Source: CAYNRA01 sp046296415
GTDB lineage: Bacteria > Bacteroidota > Bacteroidia > Cytophagales > Spirosomataceae
NCBI GenBank assembly: GCA_046296415.1
Contig: JBKBLN010000002.1
Span: 744,001-808,000, forward strand
Reading direction: 5' to 3'
Length of the DNA stretch: 64,000 bases
Shown: one piece after another, positions 33,842-43,560 of the stretch
Layout of the letters: each line of letters opens with the position of its first letter
How positions within the stretch are numbered: the stretch's first letter is position 1
The notes under the pieces: model-generated
What the model was told of the DNA's origin: nothing
The model's input: the letters and a program-made list of their open reading frames with translations, nothing else
The model's database searches: none
Program-made: the position numbers and the translations under genes

Positions 33842-36238
33842 TCAAGGCTTCAAACGAAGCATAGACGACTGGTTCATCTCAATATCCTTCCTATTCATCC
33901 ATTCCATCCGGGCTTTCGACTCAGCGAACATCGCCGCTTGGTCCTGGTAATGCGGATCTCGGAAATAACCCGATTGCCCGGTTGGATTGACACTCGTACC
34001 CCGCTCCCAATCCCCAAAATCGATCACCCGTCGCAAAGCAGGACCATAGCGTACTGGATAAAGACCGGTGGAATCCACCCGAAAATCTAAATTATTGATG
34101 GTACTCTTCCCTCCCGGTACTGGTAGCGGGCCAACCTCGAAATAGGATCCGATGACTGGGACTACAGCCAACGGATGGGGATGAGTTAAGGTATGCATTT
34201 TTTCCCAACGCCATTCCTGTGGATTATCTCCCCACTGGGCCACCAAATCCTGCACTGCTTGATCAAAAGCTTTGGCCAGGATATCGGCACGAGTTTCCTT
34301 CTGAGGAGTATTCCGATTATCCCACCAAACTGAGTTTGCATTTTCATACAACCCTTGTCGACCATGTTCCAAGACCATATTCCAACGCAGAATATCAAAA
34401 TAAACCTCCCCAAGTTCATCCCGCATGGCATATTCATCCACACGGTACATCCAACGGTAAAAAATGGCTGGTTCTATATCCTGTTTCTCATGTCGACCCG
34501 TCCAATTCATGAGAAGAGACGCTATTTGCTTGGATTTGGGATTCTTTAACTGACCTTCAAAAGAAGGAAAGGTCCGCTGAATGAGTTGGGCAAATCGGGG
34601 GTTGGTCACGTCATGAATCACGTCTCGAACTTGGTCAAGGGCCCAATCCGTTTTCTCGGTAAAAAGTAATTCCTGGATGCGGGCGGCTCGATCGGTCGGG
34701 ACATAATAGCCGGGAAACAACTTCCCGTTTCGGGCAGCAGGTTGATTGTTCGCTGTGTATAAAACGCCTGAAACAGGATTTTTAATTTGAGGGTTCTCCG
34801 AAAAATCCAACCATCCCAATGGCTCATCTTTTCCAGAGCTACCATCCAATACCACTTTTGAATTGACGTATGCTGGACGATCGATGAGTTTGCCTGTCGC
34901 CCACCAAGCGATGTTTCCGGCGGTATCAGCCCACATCACGTTCAGGCCCGGGCTATGAATTTTCCGCACGGCTTCCTCAGCTGCCGACACGTCTTGGGCT
35001 TTTGCCAGACCATAACAAGCTTGTAAATTTCGGGAGGGAAATTTTAAATAGGTCCAAAAGACGGAAATTGGCGAAGTCTCACCCTGAAACGGAGCCACCA
35101 ACTCCTTGGTTTTCATCACATCACTGATCAAAACACCGTGGCGTGAAGTTCGAATGGTGATGGGTTCTTTTTTTCCACCCTTTATCTGAATGGTATCGTG
35201 CCGGATATCGAGGGACTCCCAATGATCTTTAAACCATACTTGATTGGGATTTTGGGGATTCACTTTTTCTCGATAAAAATCCATCTCGTCATTCAAGAAC
35301 ATGGTCAGACCCCATCCGCCGTGCTGCTGATGGCCAAGGAAGGCAAATGGCACCCCAGCTACGAAATTACCGTAAAATCGCAACCCAGGAGCTTCCAAAT
35401 GAGCTTCATACCATACCGCTGGCTGTGCGTAGGCAATGTGGGTATCGTTGGAGAGAATAGGCTTCCCCGATTTGGTTTTTTTCCCCGAAAGCACCCAACC
35501 ATTCGAACCCAACAAGGGAGGTACAGGTAGTTTGGACTCCCACCCTTGTAAATCTCTGGAAAGAGCCGCGAGGGTTAGGGCATCGACCGGAATTTTGGGT
35601 TCATCCAACGAGGTATCAATGCCCAAATCGCGTGCATAGGCCGGACCTAATTTTTGAACTAGGTAGTCGGTGATAGCCTCGCCCCGAAATGCCTCCATGA
35701 AGGTAAACGACATGTAGGAAGCGATGATCTCGGCGTCTTCCAGTGCAAAAGGTGTTTTGGGTATGCCCGCTAGGGTAAATTCGATCGGTGTTTTGCCTTG
35801 TTCGATGAAGGCATTCACTCCGGCAACATAGGCCTCGGCATTTTGAACAAAGGCGGCATTGGGCTGAGTTTTGTACACAGAATCAATGGTTCTCTGAGCA
35901 TATTGTCGAAAACCCAATGATCGGAAAAAGCGATCGACCGTCAACATGTCCTCACCGAATACCTCCGACAACCGCCCGTCGCCTACCCGCCGCAGCAATT
36001 CCATTTGAAAAAGGCGATCTTGCGCGTGAACATAGCCAAGGGTTCGCCAGACATCGGGCTCATTGGCTCCATAGATATGCGGAATCCCATAGGTATCGTA
36101 CAGAACCTCCACAGGAGCAGACAATCCGGTCAAGTTAAGTTCCCCTGACCGAACCGGTTTGAGCGAATGCAAATACCAACTCAACCCCAGAACGATAACC
36201 AAAAAGAGAAGTAAAAATCCGAGTAAAAATTTCTTCAT
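33842..36238 (-). CDS. Penicillin acylase family amidohydrolase
   Basis: A 798-residue N-terminal-nucleophile hydrolase of the penicillin/acyl-homoserine-lactone acylase family. The start is ATG 36238 (MKKFLLGFLLLFLVIVLG), which gives a signal anchor; a longer frame to 36292 is less likely. The small-subunit region has YDTYGIPHIYG and LGYVHAQDRLFQMEL. The autocleavage site is LLGSNGW with the nucleophile Ser at about residue 245. The large subunit shows ILSNDTH and later conserved stretches. Expected location is periplasm. Substrates in this family include acyl-homoserine lactones and other amides; which one here is unknown. Confidence 0.92.
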   Translation of the reverse strand: MKKFLLGFLLLFLVIVLGLSWYLHSLKPVRSGELNLTGLSAPVEVLYDTYGIPHIYGANEPDVWRTLGYVHAQDRLFQMELLRRVGDGRLSEVFGEDMLTVDRFFRSLGFRQYAQRTIDSVYKTQPNAAFVQNAEAYVAGVNAFIEQGKTPIEFTLAGIPKTPFALEDAEIIASYMSFTFMEAFRGEAITDYLVQKLGPAYARDLGIDTSLDEPKIPVDALTLAALSRDLQGWESKLPVPPLLGSNGWVLSGKKTKSGKPILSNDTHIAYAQPAVWYEAHLEAPGLRFYGNFVAGVPFAFLGHQQHGGWGLTMFLNDEMDFYREKVNPQNPNQVWFKDHWESLDIRHDTIQIKGGKKEPITIRTSRHGVLISDVMKTKELVAPFQGETSPISVFWTYLKFPSRNLQACYGLAKAQDVSAAEEAVRKIHSPGLNVMWADTAGNIAWWATGKLIDRPAYVNSKVVLDGSSGKDEPLGWLDFSENPQIKNPVSGVLYTANNQPAARNGKLFPGYYVPTDRAARIQELLFTEKTDWALDQVRDVIHDVTNPRFAQLIQRTFPSFEGQLKNPKSKQIASLLMNWTGRHEKQDIEPAIFYRWMYRVDEYAMRDELGEVYFDILRWNMVLEHGRQGLYENANSVWWDNRNTPQKETRADILAKAFDQAVQDLVAQWGDNPQEWRWEKMHTLTHPHPLAVVPVIGSYFEVGPLPVPGGKSTINNLDFRVDSTGLYPVRYGPALRRVIDFGDWERGTSVNPTGQSGYFRDPHYQDQAAMFAESKARMEWMNRKDIEMNQSSMLRLKP

Positions 36239-36332
36239 CGGGCATTTTAGTTTGTCCGGCCAAGTTAGGAAAAATATAGGGTTGCTTTGCAAACTTAGAA
36301 TGGGTATTTTACCTTCCTAAACTGCCAATCCT

Positions 36333-37565
36333 ATGGATAAACGTACCTTCCTCAAAACCCTTGCCGTGGCCGGAGTTTCGTCTGACGTCTGGGCATTAAG
36401 CCCCTCAACGTTAGCTAGCCAAGCCGACTTTTGGGATACCCTCCGGGCTCATTACATCCTCACCCCTGATTTTATCAACCTCGAAAATGGTTATTATTGC
36501 ATCACGCCCAAGCCAACCTTAGACCGTTATTTTGAGCACCTGACTTCCGTCAATCGTTTAGGTTCTTGGTATATGCGCAACCGTAGATTTACCGACAACG
36601 AGGCCGTCAGAAAAGAGCTGGCCAAGGTAGTGGGGTGTTCTTTGGAGGAGATCATCATTACCCGAAATACCACAGAATCCTTGGACACCATCATTTCAGC
36701 TTTTGATTGGAAGCCCGGAGACGAAGCCGTTGCCGCCCACCAAGACTATCCATCTATGTTGCATCATTTTGAGCTCATGGAAAAACGGTATGGCATGAAA
36801 ACCAAGCGCGTGGACATTCCTCAACAGCCCCAAAACGATGAAGAAATTGTATCGTTGTATGAAAAAGCCATCACCCCTCGAACCAAGCTACTGTTAGTCA
36901 GTCATTTAATTAATATTACCGGGCAGGTTTTACCCATTCAAAAAATAGCGGACATGGCGCACCGAAAGGGAGTGCCCATTCTAGTCGATGGCGCACATGC
37001 CGTTGCGCACCTCGACTTTAAACTGAGGGATCTTTCCGTCGATTTCTACGGAGCTTCCTTGCATAAATGGCTCAGTAGCCCATTGGGTGCTGGGATGCTC
37101 TACGTAAAAAAAGAACGAATACCAGGTCTTTGGCCGATGTTTGGTGATTCCGATTACCCTGACCACGACATCCGTAAATTGAATCATACCGGAACACCCG
37201 CAGTTGCCACCGATCTAACCATTTTAGACGCCATTTCCTTTCATCAGGCCATCGGCTCTGCAAGAAAAGAAGCTCGGCTGAAATACTTATACGCCTACTG
37301 GAAAACTAAATTGCAGGAAGTACCCAGAATTCATATCCAATCTCCGCTTGATCCCGCACGGAGTTCGGGCATCGGAAATGTAGGCATTGAAGGTATGTCT
37401 CCCGCTAAATTAGCACAAAGACTATTGGAAGAATTTAAAATTTGGACCGTGGCTATTGACGGAGCCGGTGTCAAAGGATGCCGGATCACGCCCAATGTGT
37501 TTACGACCACACAAGAATTGGATACCTTTGTGAATGCAATGAAAAAAATAGCCGCTTCAGCATGA
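36333..37565 (+). CDS. Class V aminotransferase (isopenicillin N epimerase-like)
   Basis: A 410-residue PLP enzyme. The N-terminal 25-30 residues (MDKRTFLKTLAVAGVSS) look like an export signal with one Arg, so it may be exported. PLP-binding features: TRNTTESLDTI, VDGAHAVAHLDF (Asp), and the Schiff-base Lys in SLHKWLSSPLGAG. This arrangement is typical of the isopenicillin N epimerase/cysteine desulfurase-like branch. It is divergent from the penicillin acylase gene and overlaps the pseudouridine synthase by ATGA. The reaction is not predictable. Confidence 0.88.
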   Translation: MDKRTFLKTLAVAGVSSDVWALSPSTLASQADFWDTLRAHYILTPDFINLENGYYCITPKPTLDRYFEHLTSVNRLGSWYMRNRRFTDNEAVRKELAKVVGCSLEEIIITRNTTESLDTIISAFDWKPGDEAVAAHQDYPSMLHHFELMEKRYGMKTKRVDIPQQPQNDEEIVSLYEKAITPRTKLLLVSHLINITGQVLPIQKIADMAHRKGVPILVDGAHAVAHLDFKLRDLSVDFYGASLHKWLSSPLGAGMLYVKKERIPGLWPMFGDSDYPDHDIRKLNHTGTPAVATDLTILDAISFHQAIGSARKEARLKYLYAYWKTKLQEVPRIHIQSPLDPARSSGIGNVGIEGMSPAKLAQRLLEEFKIWTVAIDGAGVKGCRITPNVFTTTQELDTFVNAMKKIAASA

Positions 37566-38197
37566 TCATTTGGGAGGATTCACACTTTGTCGTCGTACAT
37601 AAACCGAGCGGTATGCCTACCACTCCCGCAGCCAATGGAGTGGCAAGTTTAGCGTCTTTGTTTCCAGGATCTCACACCGTACATCGCCTAGATCAACGAG
37701 TGAGTGGGCTGGTGCTTCTGGCCAAAAATCGGGAGTCCATGACCCGCGCCACACAGATGTTCCAACAGGGACAAATACAAAAGACCTATCATGCCATGGT
37801 CCAGCAACTTCCGGAGTCGCAAGGCACGCTGATTCACTGGATAAAACAAGATAAAAACAAGGCTAAGCTTAAAAATTCGCCTCAGGATGGATACCTGCGG
37901 GCAGAACTTCAGTATTCAGTCTTAGCCTCTAGTTCCCGATATCATGTACTCGAAATCCAACTAAAAACGGGTCGATTTCACCAAATCAGGGCTCAACTTA
38001 GTGCAGTCCATGCTCCCATTGTGGGAGATATCAAATATGGATATAAACGAACAACGCCTGATGGCAGTATCTACCTTCAGGCGTCTAAATTGGAGTGGGA
38101 ACACCCCTTCACCGGAGAAAAGATCGAATCTAGCCTACCCTTTCCCGAGGTTTGGGCCCGATTCGGATTTACCAACCCACATACCCCTGTGGGGTGA
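37562..38197 (+). CDS. RluA-family RNA pseudouridine synthase
   Basis: A 211-residue pseudouridine synthase acting on rRNA or tRNA. Start ATG 37562 overlaps the aminotransferase stop as ATGA; a longer frame from 37478 lies wholly inside the upstream gene. Motifs: VVHKPSGMPTTP, the catalytic HRLDQRVSGLVLLAKN (Asp), and RFHQIRAQL. No S4 domain, and shorter than RluC/RluD, so it is of the small RluA/TruC type. The 3' end overlaps the convergent DinB gene by 29 bases. Confidence 0.93.
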   Translation: MIIWEDSHFVVVHKPSGMPTTPAANGVASLASLFPGSHTVHRLDQRVSGLVLLAKNRESMTRATQMFQQGQIQKTYHAMVQQLPESQGTLIHWIKQDKNKAKLKNSPQDGYLRAELQYSVLASSSRYHVLEIQLKTGRFHQIRAQLSAVHAPIVGDIKYGYKRTTPDGSIYLQASKLEWEHPFTGEKIESSLPFPEVWARFGFTNPHTPVG

Positions 38198-38690
38198 TAC
38201 CTTTCAACCGTAAATAACAAATGGCCTGGCCGCGATGGTGAATGATATGATTTTCCAAGGCATAAAATAAGCGCCACATGGGAATGTCATCACCCGAGAA
38301 TCCCTGCATTTCGGCTAACTGTGTGACCGAACATTGGCCCACCAACCGCTCTACCCAAGCATAAAATTCAGCCAAGCGTTGGTCAAGTTCCGATTTATTG
38401 ATCTCGTCCCAATCATGTACATGCATGTAGGGGTTTTTCACCTTCAATCGTGCGGTTAATTGCATGGCTGTGAAGGTAATGCAGTGCACAAATTGGGTAC
38501 GAAACGTAAAAGATTCGGGTGTATACCGAAAATCCAACCATTCCTCAGGCATTTGATTCAAGATCACCCGTGTGTATTCCTCCGAGCGTTTCCAAGCCGG
38601 TATAAAATCACGTTGAAACGATTTCGTTTCTTTCAATTTGGGTGAGATCCATCCTCCGGAAAGGGCTAATAAGGCTTCCTGTCGTGTCAT
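38169..38690 (-). CDS. DinB-family protein
   Basis: A 173-residue four-helix-bundle protein of the DinB/YfiT-like superfamily, which includes metal-dependent thiol-transfer enzymes. The likely metal-binding His are in FVHCITFTAMQL and ENHIIHHRGQAICYL. Helices and length are typical. The precise function is unknown. It converges on the pseudouridine synthase with overlapping ends and starts 7 bases from the end of the metal-related operon on the same strand. Confidence 0.8.
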   Translation of the reverse strand: MTRQEALLALSGGWISPKLKETKSFQRDFIPAWKRSEEYTRVILNQMPEEWLDFRYTPESFTFRTQFVHCITFTAMQLTARLKVKNPYMHVHDWDEINKSELDQRLAEFYAWVERLVGQCSVTQLAEMQGFSGDDIPMWRLFYALENHIIHHRGQAICYLRLKGITPQGYVGW

Positions 38691-38697
38691 GCGTCGA

Positions 38698-39609
38698 TTA
38701 AAAATTCAAGGTGATATGAGCTTGAAGATTCGGTTTTACTTTTAATTCACCACCCGATAATTGTTGAGTGATTGGTACATAGGTGGTGGCCCCGACCGCC
38801 CATCGGCCCCAATAAATCTCAGTACCCAGTGTACCTTGCACCAATTGGGCTCCTGTAAAGGGATTTCGACTCCCGTCTTTCCAATCCTGGCCCGCCCGTT
38901 CTGCGGTGATACCCACATTAGGCATCCAAGAAATCTTGCCCACATACCGGTGTTGAAAATAGGTGATCGCCAGCATTTGTCGGTTGGCAAATCGGTAATT
39001 TTGCGAATTAAAGGTAGTGAAGCGTTGGGAAAAATCCACATTCAATCCATTCATTCCTTTTCGTAGCGTATAATTTACCGATATCGGAAAGTCCCAACTG
39101 CCCGTGCCTAGCTGAAAATTGGCATTGGCTACCTCACCCCTGCTTTCATCAAATTGATATTTTCCGGTCGGTGCTTTCACGCCCCCACCAACTAACAGAA
39201 CATGATCCCATTGGTGCGCGGTGGAATCAAACAGGGTATTCCATAGGGCATAATGCACTAGGACGGTAGCATCTCCCAGTCCCTGTAGTCGTTGCTGAGA
39301 TTGATCCCGAACCAACGTTTGTTGGTTGGTATGGTACGGTAAAAACGCCATCACTTGTACTTTATTCACCGGGTAAAAACGAGCGTAAACTTCGGTCGTA
39401 TGAAACTGTTCCTGAGCACGAAAAAAGGTACTTTGGAGGTGAGAATCAAAGCTCTTAGTTCGGTACCGAACGCCCAACAAGCTAGAATGGGACTGAGGTA
39501 ATAACCCAAAAAAAGAACCCCCATTGCCACACCCGCACACATCACAAGCGGAGGCGGTCCAGGATATAAAAAGAAGAAGAAAGCCAATAATTATTCCCAT
39601 TTTTTTCAT
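38698..39609 (-). CDS. CDVCGCG-motif outer-membrane beta-barrel protein
   Basis: A 303-residue secreted protein. Start ATG 39609 is chosen; the longer frame begins with GTG at 39618. After the signal peptide the mature N-terminus is ACDVCGCGNGG, a Cys-rich motif likely to bind metal. The rest alternates aromatic beta strands (LLGVRYRTKSF, EVYARFYPVN, FPISVNYTLR, LAITYFQHRY) and ends in Phe like an outer-membrane barrel. It is last in an operon with MbnP-like and MbnH-like genes. A role in copper transport or sensing is inferred from this context. Confidence 0.75.
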   Translation of the reverse strand: MKKMGIIIGFLLLFISWTASACDVCGCGNGGSFFGLLPQSHSSLLGVRYRTKSFDSHLQSTFFRAQEQFHTTEVYARFYPVNKVQVMAFLPYHTNQQTLVRDQSQQRLQGLGDATVLVHYALWNTLFDSTAHQWDHVLLVGGGVKAPTGKYQFDESRGEVANANFQLGTGSWDFPISVNYTLRKGMNGLNVDFSQRFTTFNSQNYRFANRQMLAITYFQHRYVGKISWMPNVGITAERAGQDWKDGSRNPFTGAQLVQGTLGTEIYWGRWAVGATTYVPITQQLSGGELKVKPNLQAHITLNF

Positions 39610-39622
39610 GTGGGTCACTCAA

Positions 39623-40654
39623 TTAACGTGGTCGATAAAATTCTGAAAAACGGGGATCTTGCAAGTAAGTCGGATCTGTCAAAGTTTTTAGAAAGGCGAC
39701 CAGTTGTCGTTTCTCTGTCCCAGTCAACGGGATTCGCTTACTTTTCAATACGGGATCCAACGTCCCAGTATCTTCGATCAAACTATTGTAATGCTCAACG
39801 GCCATGTCCAGTGTCAGGTAGCGACCATCATGCATGTATGGGCCCGATACCTCTACATTTCGGAGCGTGGGTACTTTAAATTTGTTTTTATCCTCTGGAT
39901 TTTCCGTGATTCGGTACCGTCCCAAATCTCCCGTGAAGATGGGTAGAAGTCCGTTACTCCGAAACGAGTGATCGGTAAACAGCGGGGCAGGATGGCATGT
40001 AGCACACCCTTTTTCTTGAAAAAGCACCAAACCAGCCGACTCGTCGGCTGACAAAACAGCCTTACCCGCCTTAAACTGATCGTATTTCGATTGAGCCGAA
40101 ACTAACGTCAACATAAACTGAGAAAGTGCTTTTAAAAAACGTTCGGTCGTGACCTCTTCCGACCCATACGCTTTCTTGAACTGGCGAGTGTAGGCCGGAT
40201 CCTTCCTTAATTTTTCCAAGACACGCCCGATCGATTCATCCATTTCGACCGGATTTTCAATGGGAGCCAAGGAAAAGAGATCCAAGTCAAAAACCCCTCC
40301 ATCCCAAAAGAAATGGGGTTGCCAAGCTAGATTGATCAAAGGTTGCGCGTTTCGATTCCCTTCTCTAGCCTCAATGCCGTGACTAAACACATGCCCATGG
40401 TGTGTGAAGGCGTGGCTTTGATTGTGGCATTCGCCACATGAAATCGTGTTGTCACGTGATAATTTGGGTTCATAAAACAATTGCCTTCCTAACTCTACCA
40501 CGTCAGCCGACAGCGGATTTTTCTCGAATGGATAAACGGGATCAGGAAAATCCGCGGGTTTTTGAAATAACGTAGCGGGGTCTATATCCCGCTCGATGAA
40601 CGAGCAGGATATAGTCCATGCCAATAAGCTGATCCCTAGAAGGATCTTTCTCAT
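39623..40654 (-). CDS. MbnH/MauG-like dihaem cytochrome c peroxidase family protein
   Basis: A 343-residue exported lipoprotein-like dihaem protein (lipobox around TISC17). Two haem c motifs are visible: CGECH (73-77) and CATCH (217-221), with DGRYLTLD and a C-terminal LTGTEKRQLVAFLKTLTDP typical of cytochrome c peroxidase/MauG relatives. Directly downstream of an MbnP-like gene with a 4-base ATGA overlap, it best fits MbnH, which oxidises a Trp of MbnP to kynurenine to build a copper site. The MbnH assignment rests on the partner; the dihaem family is certain. Confidence 0.88.
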   Translation of the reverse strand: MRKILLGISLLAWTISCSFIERDIDPATLFQKPADFPDPVYPFEKNPLSADVVELGRQLFYEPKLSRDNTISCGECHNQSHAFTHHGHVFSHGIEAREGNRNAQPLINLAWQPHFFWDGGVFDLDLFSLAPIENPVEMDESIGRVLEKLRKDPAYTRQFKKAYGSEEVTTERFLKALSQFMLTLVSAQSKYDQFKAGKAVLSADESAGLVLFQEKGCATCHPAPLFTDHSFRSNGLLPIFTGDLGRYRITENPEDKNKFKVPTLRNVEVSGPYMHDGRYLTLDMAVEHYNSLIEDTGTLDPVLKSKRIPLTGTEKRQLVAFLKTLTDPTYLQDPRFSEFYRPR

Positions 40655-41445
40655 GGCATTTTATCGTTGTGTACGTGGTCCACAGCGAACATATTTTTAA
40701 CCCCATCGGCCACAGGTGCTGCCACTGCAGGGCTATGCACCATACTCCGGGCATTGATCGTATGCCCAGCCGAAAAAACTTTTTGTACATCCGCCAAGAC
40801 ATGGATGGTGGGTGAAACATTTTTCCGAACCTGGGCCGATTGGGCCATAGGCAACGAAATCGTCCGGCTGTTGACTGCCGTGCGAGCCGAATAACCCCCA
40901 AAACCTCCGATATGAAACTGGAAATTTTGTGCAGGAGTGGTGGCACGGGGGGACGTTCCTTCCATTTTGAAGAAAATATACCCCGAATTCCAAGACCAAT
41001 ACATGTTGTCGTCCCCATAGGAAGCAGGATCTAAAACACCCGTCCGCTGAGAAATGTCGGCCACCGACCGGAGAGAATCCACCCCGATCAAATAATCCAA
41101 CTTAATGTAGTCCCCCGCCGGAACGTCAGGAAGGGTAATTTTAAGTGAATTGGCATCGGCTTGACGAATCAAAAAATACCGATCGGGAAAGGAAACCACC
41201 TGGCCATCCGATTTCGTCAATTTGACATTGGAAACAAAGTAATTTAACCGGGTAATTGTAAAGGGCTCACCTGCTGGATTGGTGTAGGTGACAGTGTTCA
41301 AAGCCAAGCGTTGCCCACCAACGATGTTTTCAAACTCAACCACTACGGCATTTTTATCGTTGGGATTGATTTCATCCTCTAGGGAACATGCCGAAACAAA
41401 AGCAAAAAAAATGAGGGCCATGGAGGCCAAAAAGATATTTTTCAT
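40651..41445 (-). CDS. MbnP-like copper-binding lipoprotein
   Basis: A 264-residue lipoprotein (MKNIFLASMALIFFAFVSAC) with the MbnP domain: VEFENIVGGQRLALNT near the start, TRLNYFVSNVKL, FLIRQADAN, LIGVDSLRS, and YWSWNSGYIFFKMEG, whose Trp residues are candidates for modification by MbnH. FHIGGFGG and the late His (IHVLADVQKVFSAG, VDHVHNDKMP) could supply copper ligands. It is first in the operon with the dihaem and barrel proteins. The family call is firm; which Trp is used is unknown. Confidence 0.85.
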   Translation of the reverse strand: MKNIFLASMALIFFAFVSACSLEDEINPNDKNAVVVEFENIVGGQRLALNTVTYTNPAGEPFTITRLNYFVSNVKLTKSDGQVVSFPDRYFLIRQADANSLKITLPDVPAGDYIKLDYLIGVDSLRSVADISQRTGVLDPASYGDDNMYWSWNSGYIFFKMEGTSPRATTPAQNFQFHIGGFGGYSARTAVNSRTISLPMAQSAQVRKNVSPTIHVLADVQKVFSAGHTINARSMVHSPAVAAPVADGVKNMFAVDHVHNDKMP

Positions 41446-41562
41446 GAAATAATTTACCTAATTTGAAAAAAATAAGAATTGAATTCTCGCAAAGATTTGG
41501 AGAATGTACAAGATGCCTAACCCAAAAAGGATAGACTCATGAAGGCTCTAAGGAGCGATTTT

Positions 41563-41964
41563 TCAAATAATGGTGAGCTTAGGAGGCAAAAGAAGGGAAA
41601 GAATGGGAGCATCTGGGGTATGCAACCCGATGCGAGGAAACGACACGGTTTCCCCAAGAACTAGGAGATCAGGAGTTACATCAAAGGCTAGGTTATCCTG
41701 CACCCATTGATCGGCCATAAAAAAAGTCCGAAGGAATTGGTCGGTGGCTTGCTGCTCATCTTGAGCTTGCGAAGCTTGCATTCGCTGAGCGAGATAGCAT
41801 TTACCGTCACAATGTAATTCCGGACGATTTTTATTCACACAATAATTTTGTATGATGTACTCCTTCCGAATCTCATAGTCCAAAAAAAGCAAAGGGGCCA
41901 CCCACATCTTGACAAGCAAGACTCCGATCAGAACGAATCTTCCGAGGAGTGTGAGGTTGGACAT
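41563..41964 (-). CDS. Small conserved membrane-anchored protein with CDGKC motif
   Basis: A 133-residue protein with an N-terminal membrane segment (FVLIGVLLVKMWVAPLLFL), then LDYEIRKEYIIQNYCVNKNRPELHCDGKCYLAQRM. The spaced Cys pair HCDGKC plus the earlier Cys is conserved in a Bacteroidota family commonly seen near copper or metal export genes, as I recall. A His in the C-terminal half may also help bind metal. It lies between the MbnP operon and the efflux operon. Function unproven. Confidence 0.65.
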   Translation of the reverse strand: MSNLTLLGRFVLIGVLLVKMWVAPLLFLDYEIRKEYIIQNYCVNKNRPELHCDGKCYLAQRMQASQAQDEQQATDQFLRTFFMADQWVQDNLAFDVTPDLLVLGETVSFPRIGLHTPDAPILSLLLPPKLTII

Positions 41965-42083
41965 GAGACTAGTAAAATTTAGTACGGCATAAAAGTACGG
42001 CCCGATCGCTCAAATACCAAGAATAAACGAAATCAAAAATGGGACAAAACGAATATTAGGTCCCAAAATATGGGTAAAATCAT

Positions 42084-42123
42084 AAAAAAAAGGGTTGATT
42101 CCATCAGGAAATCAACCCTTTTT
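42084..42123 (-). terminator. Terminator of the efflux operon
   Basis: AAGGGTTGATT (42090-42100) pairs with AATCAACCCTT (42110-42120). On the minus strand it follows the TolC-type gene stop by a few bases and ends in eight T. Confidence 0.88.
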
Positions 42124-42129
42124 CGACTA

Positions 42130-43560
42130 TTACCATCCGCCTCCCAAGGATCGGTACAATTGGGCTAAGGCAGTGGCCCAATTTCGTTGCAGATCGATCA
42201 ATTCAATTTGAGCTTGTAAAGCATTCTTCTGAGCAGTAATAACTTCTAAATAGGTTGCCCGGCCAGATAAAAACAGATCAGTCGACGTTGAAATGGATCG
42301 ACGAAGTAACTCTACCTCTTGCTTTTTTAGTTGCACCTGTTCTTGCAGATTCAGGGCTCGAGATTGAAATTGATTTACTTCCTGAAAAGAAGTTAAAATA
42401 ACCTGTTTGTATCGAATGTAGGCGGCCTGTTGATCGGCGCGCGACATCAGCAACTGCGACTCCAACACCCTGCGATTCAGCAAAGGGGCTGCCACCCCTC
42501 CGACCAATTGATACGCGATACTAGCTGGATTAAACCAAAGTGCAGCTCGAAACGCTTGAAATCCTAAATTAGCTGAGATATTGACAGCAGGCAAAAAAGC
42601 CAATCGAGCGGCATCGACATCGGCCTTTGAGGCTCGTAATTCCTCCTCGGCTTGCACAATATCGGGGCGATTTCGAAGCAGACTCGCGGGAGTTCCCACC
42701 GACCATTGTACGCCCTCCAACGACTCAGGTGGCATGCCATTGGTCAAGATTTCTTGAGGAAATCGGCCTGCCAAACCATTCAGTGTCAACTGGGTTTCGT
42801 TGACAATCTGCTGAACGTTGGTGAGGGTCGCCTGCGAACTTAGCAGTTGGGCAGCCAATAACTCAACCCCCAACTCATTGGCCTCACCGGCTTGTTTCAT
42901 CACACGCACAAGATCCAAGGCCCTTTCTTGCAAAAGGATATTCTCCCGCAACATGGTTTGCTCCTCGCGCAACAACACCAACTGATAATACAAAGACGCA
43001 ACCTCGGCTACGAGCTGAGTTTTAAACAACCGCTGACCTGCCTGACTAGCGAACCACCGATGCAAGGCCGCCTTTTTAGTCGACTTCAACTTCCCCCAAA
43101 CATCAATCTCCCAAGAAGATTGTACCCCGATCAAATAATCAGGCAAATGAGGGTGAGGCACTTTTTGATCCGGGGTGAGATTGGGTGAAAAATTGGTATC
43201 AAAATTTCCAACCCCATCCATGGTATATTTTCCGAAACGGCGCTGGCCTTGCGTCAGGCCGGCCATCAAATCTGGACGATCAATACCCCGAACCAACCGC
43301 ATTTGGGCAGCCATTCTGGCCACTTGTTGATTCAATAACTGAAGGTCTAGATTTCGCTCAAGGGTCGAATCAATAAGTCGAACCAACAACGTATCCCGAG
43401 TCAACAAATCTTTGGGAAGAACCACTTCCCGCAGCGTATCCTGAGCAGAAAATTGCTTAGGTGAAACAAACTGCGGATCATCCGGCAAGGGTTTTGATAT
43501 CTTACACCCAACCAGAGCAAAACCCCACAAAAGGGCCACAACAACTTTATATTTCTTCAT
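42130..43560 (-). CDS. TolC-type outer-membrane efflux lipoprotein
   Basis: A 476-residue outer-membrane factor of the NodT/OprM type. Signal peptide with lipobox (WGFALVGC). Two repeats of long helical segments with the family motifs (LTRDTLLVRLIDSTLERN, ASLYYQLVLLREEQTMLRENI, ATLTNVQQIVNETQLTLNGLAG, LRNRPDIVQAEEELRASKADVDAARLAF split across the hairpins) form the channel tunnel. It forms the tripartite pump with the two genes upstream. Its start overlaps the RND gene stop by 14 bases, so it is translationally coupled. Confidence 0.93.
   Translation of the reverse strand: MKKYKVVVALLWGFALVGCKISKPLPDDPQFVSPKQFSAQDTLREVVLPKDLLTRDTLLVRLIDSTLERNLDLQLLNQQVARMAAQMRLVRGIDRPDLMAGLTQGQRRFGKYTMDGVGNFDTNFSPNLTPDQKVPHPHLPDYLIGVQSSWEIDVWGKLKSTKKAALHRWFASQAGQRLFKTQLVAEVASLYYQLVLLREEQTMLRENILLQERALDLVRVMKQAGEANELGVELLAAQLLSSQATLTNVQQIVNETQLTLNGLAGRFPQEILTNGMPPESLEGVQWSVGTPASLLRNRPDIVQAEEELRASKADVDAARLAFLPAVNISANLGFQAFRAALWFNPASIAYQLVGGVAAPLLNRRVLESQLLMSRADQQAAYIRYKQVILTSFQEVNQFQSRALNLQEQVQLKKQEVELLRRSISTSTDLFLSGRATYLEVITAQKNALQAQIELIDLQRNWATALAQLYRSLGGGW

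Noticed and set aside
36981..37263. Minus-strand frames inside the aminotransferase gene
   Set aside because: No motif or start signal; opposite to a clear PLP enzyme.
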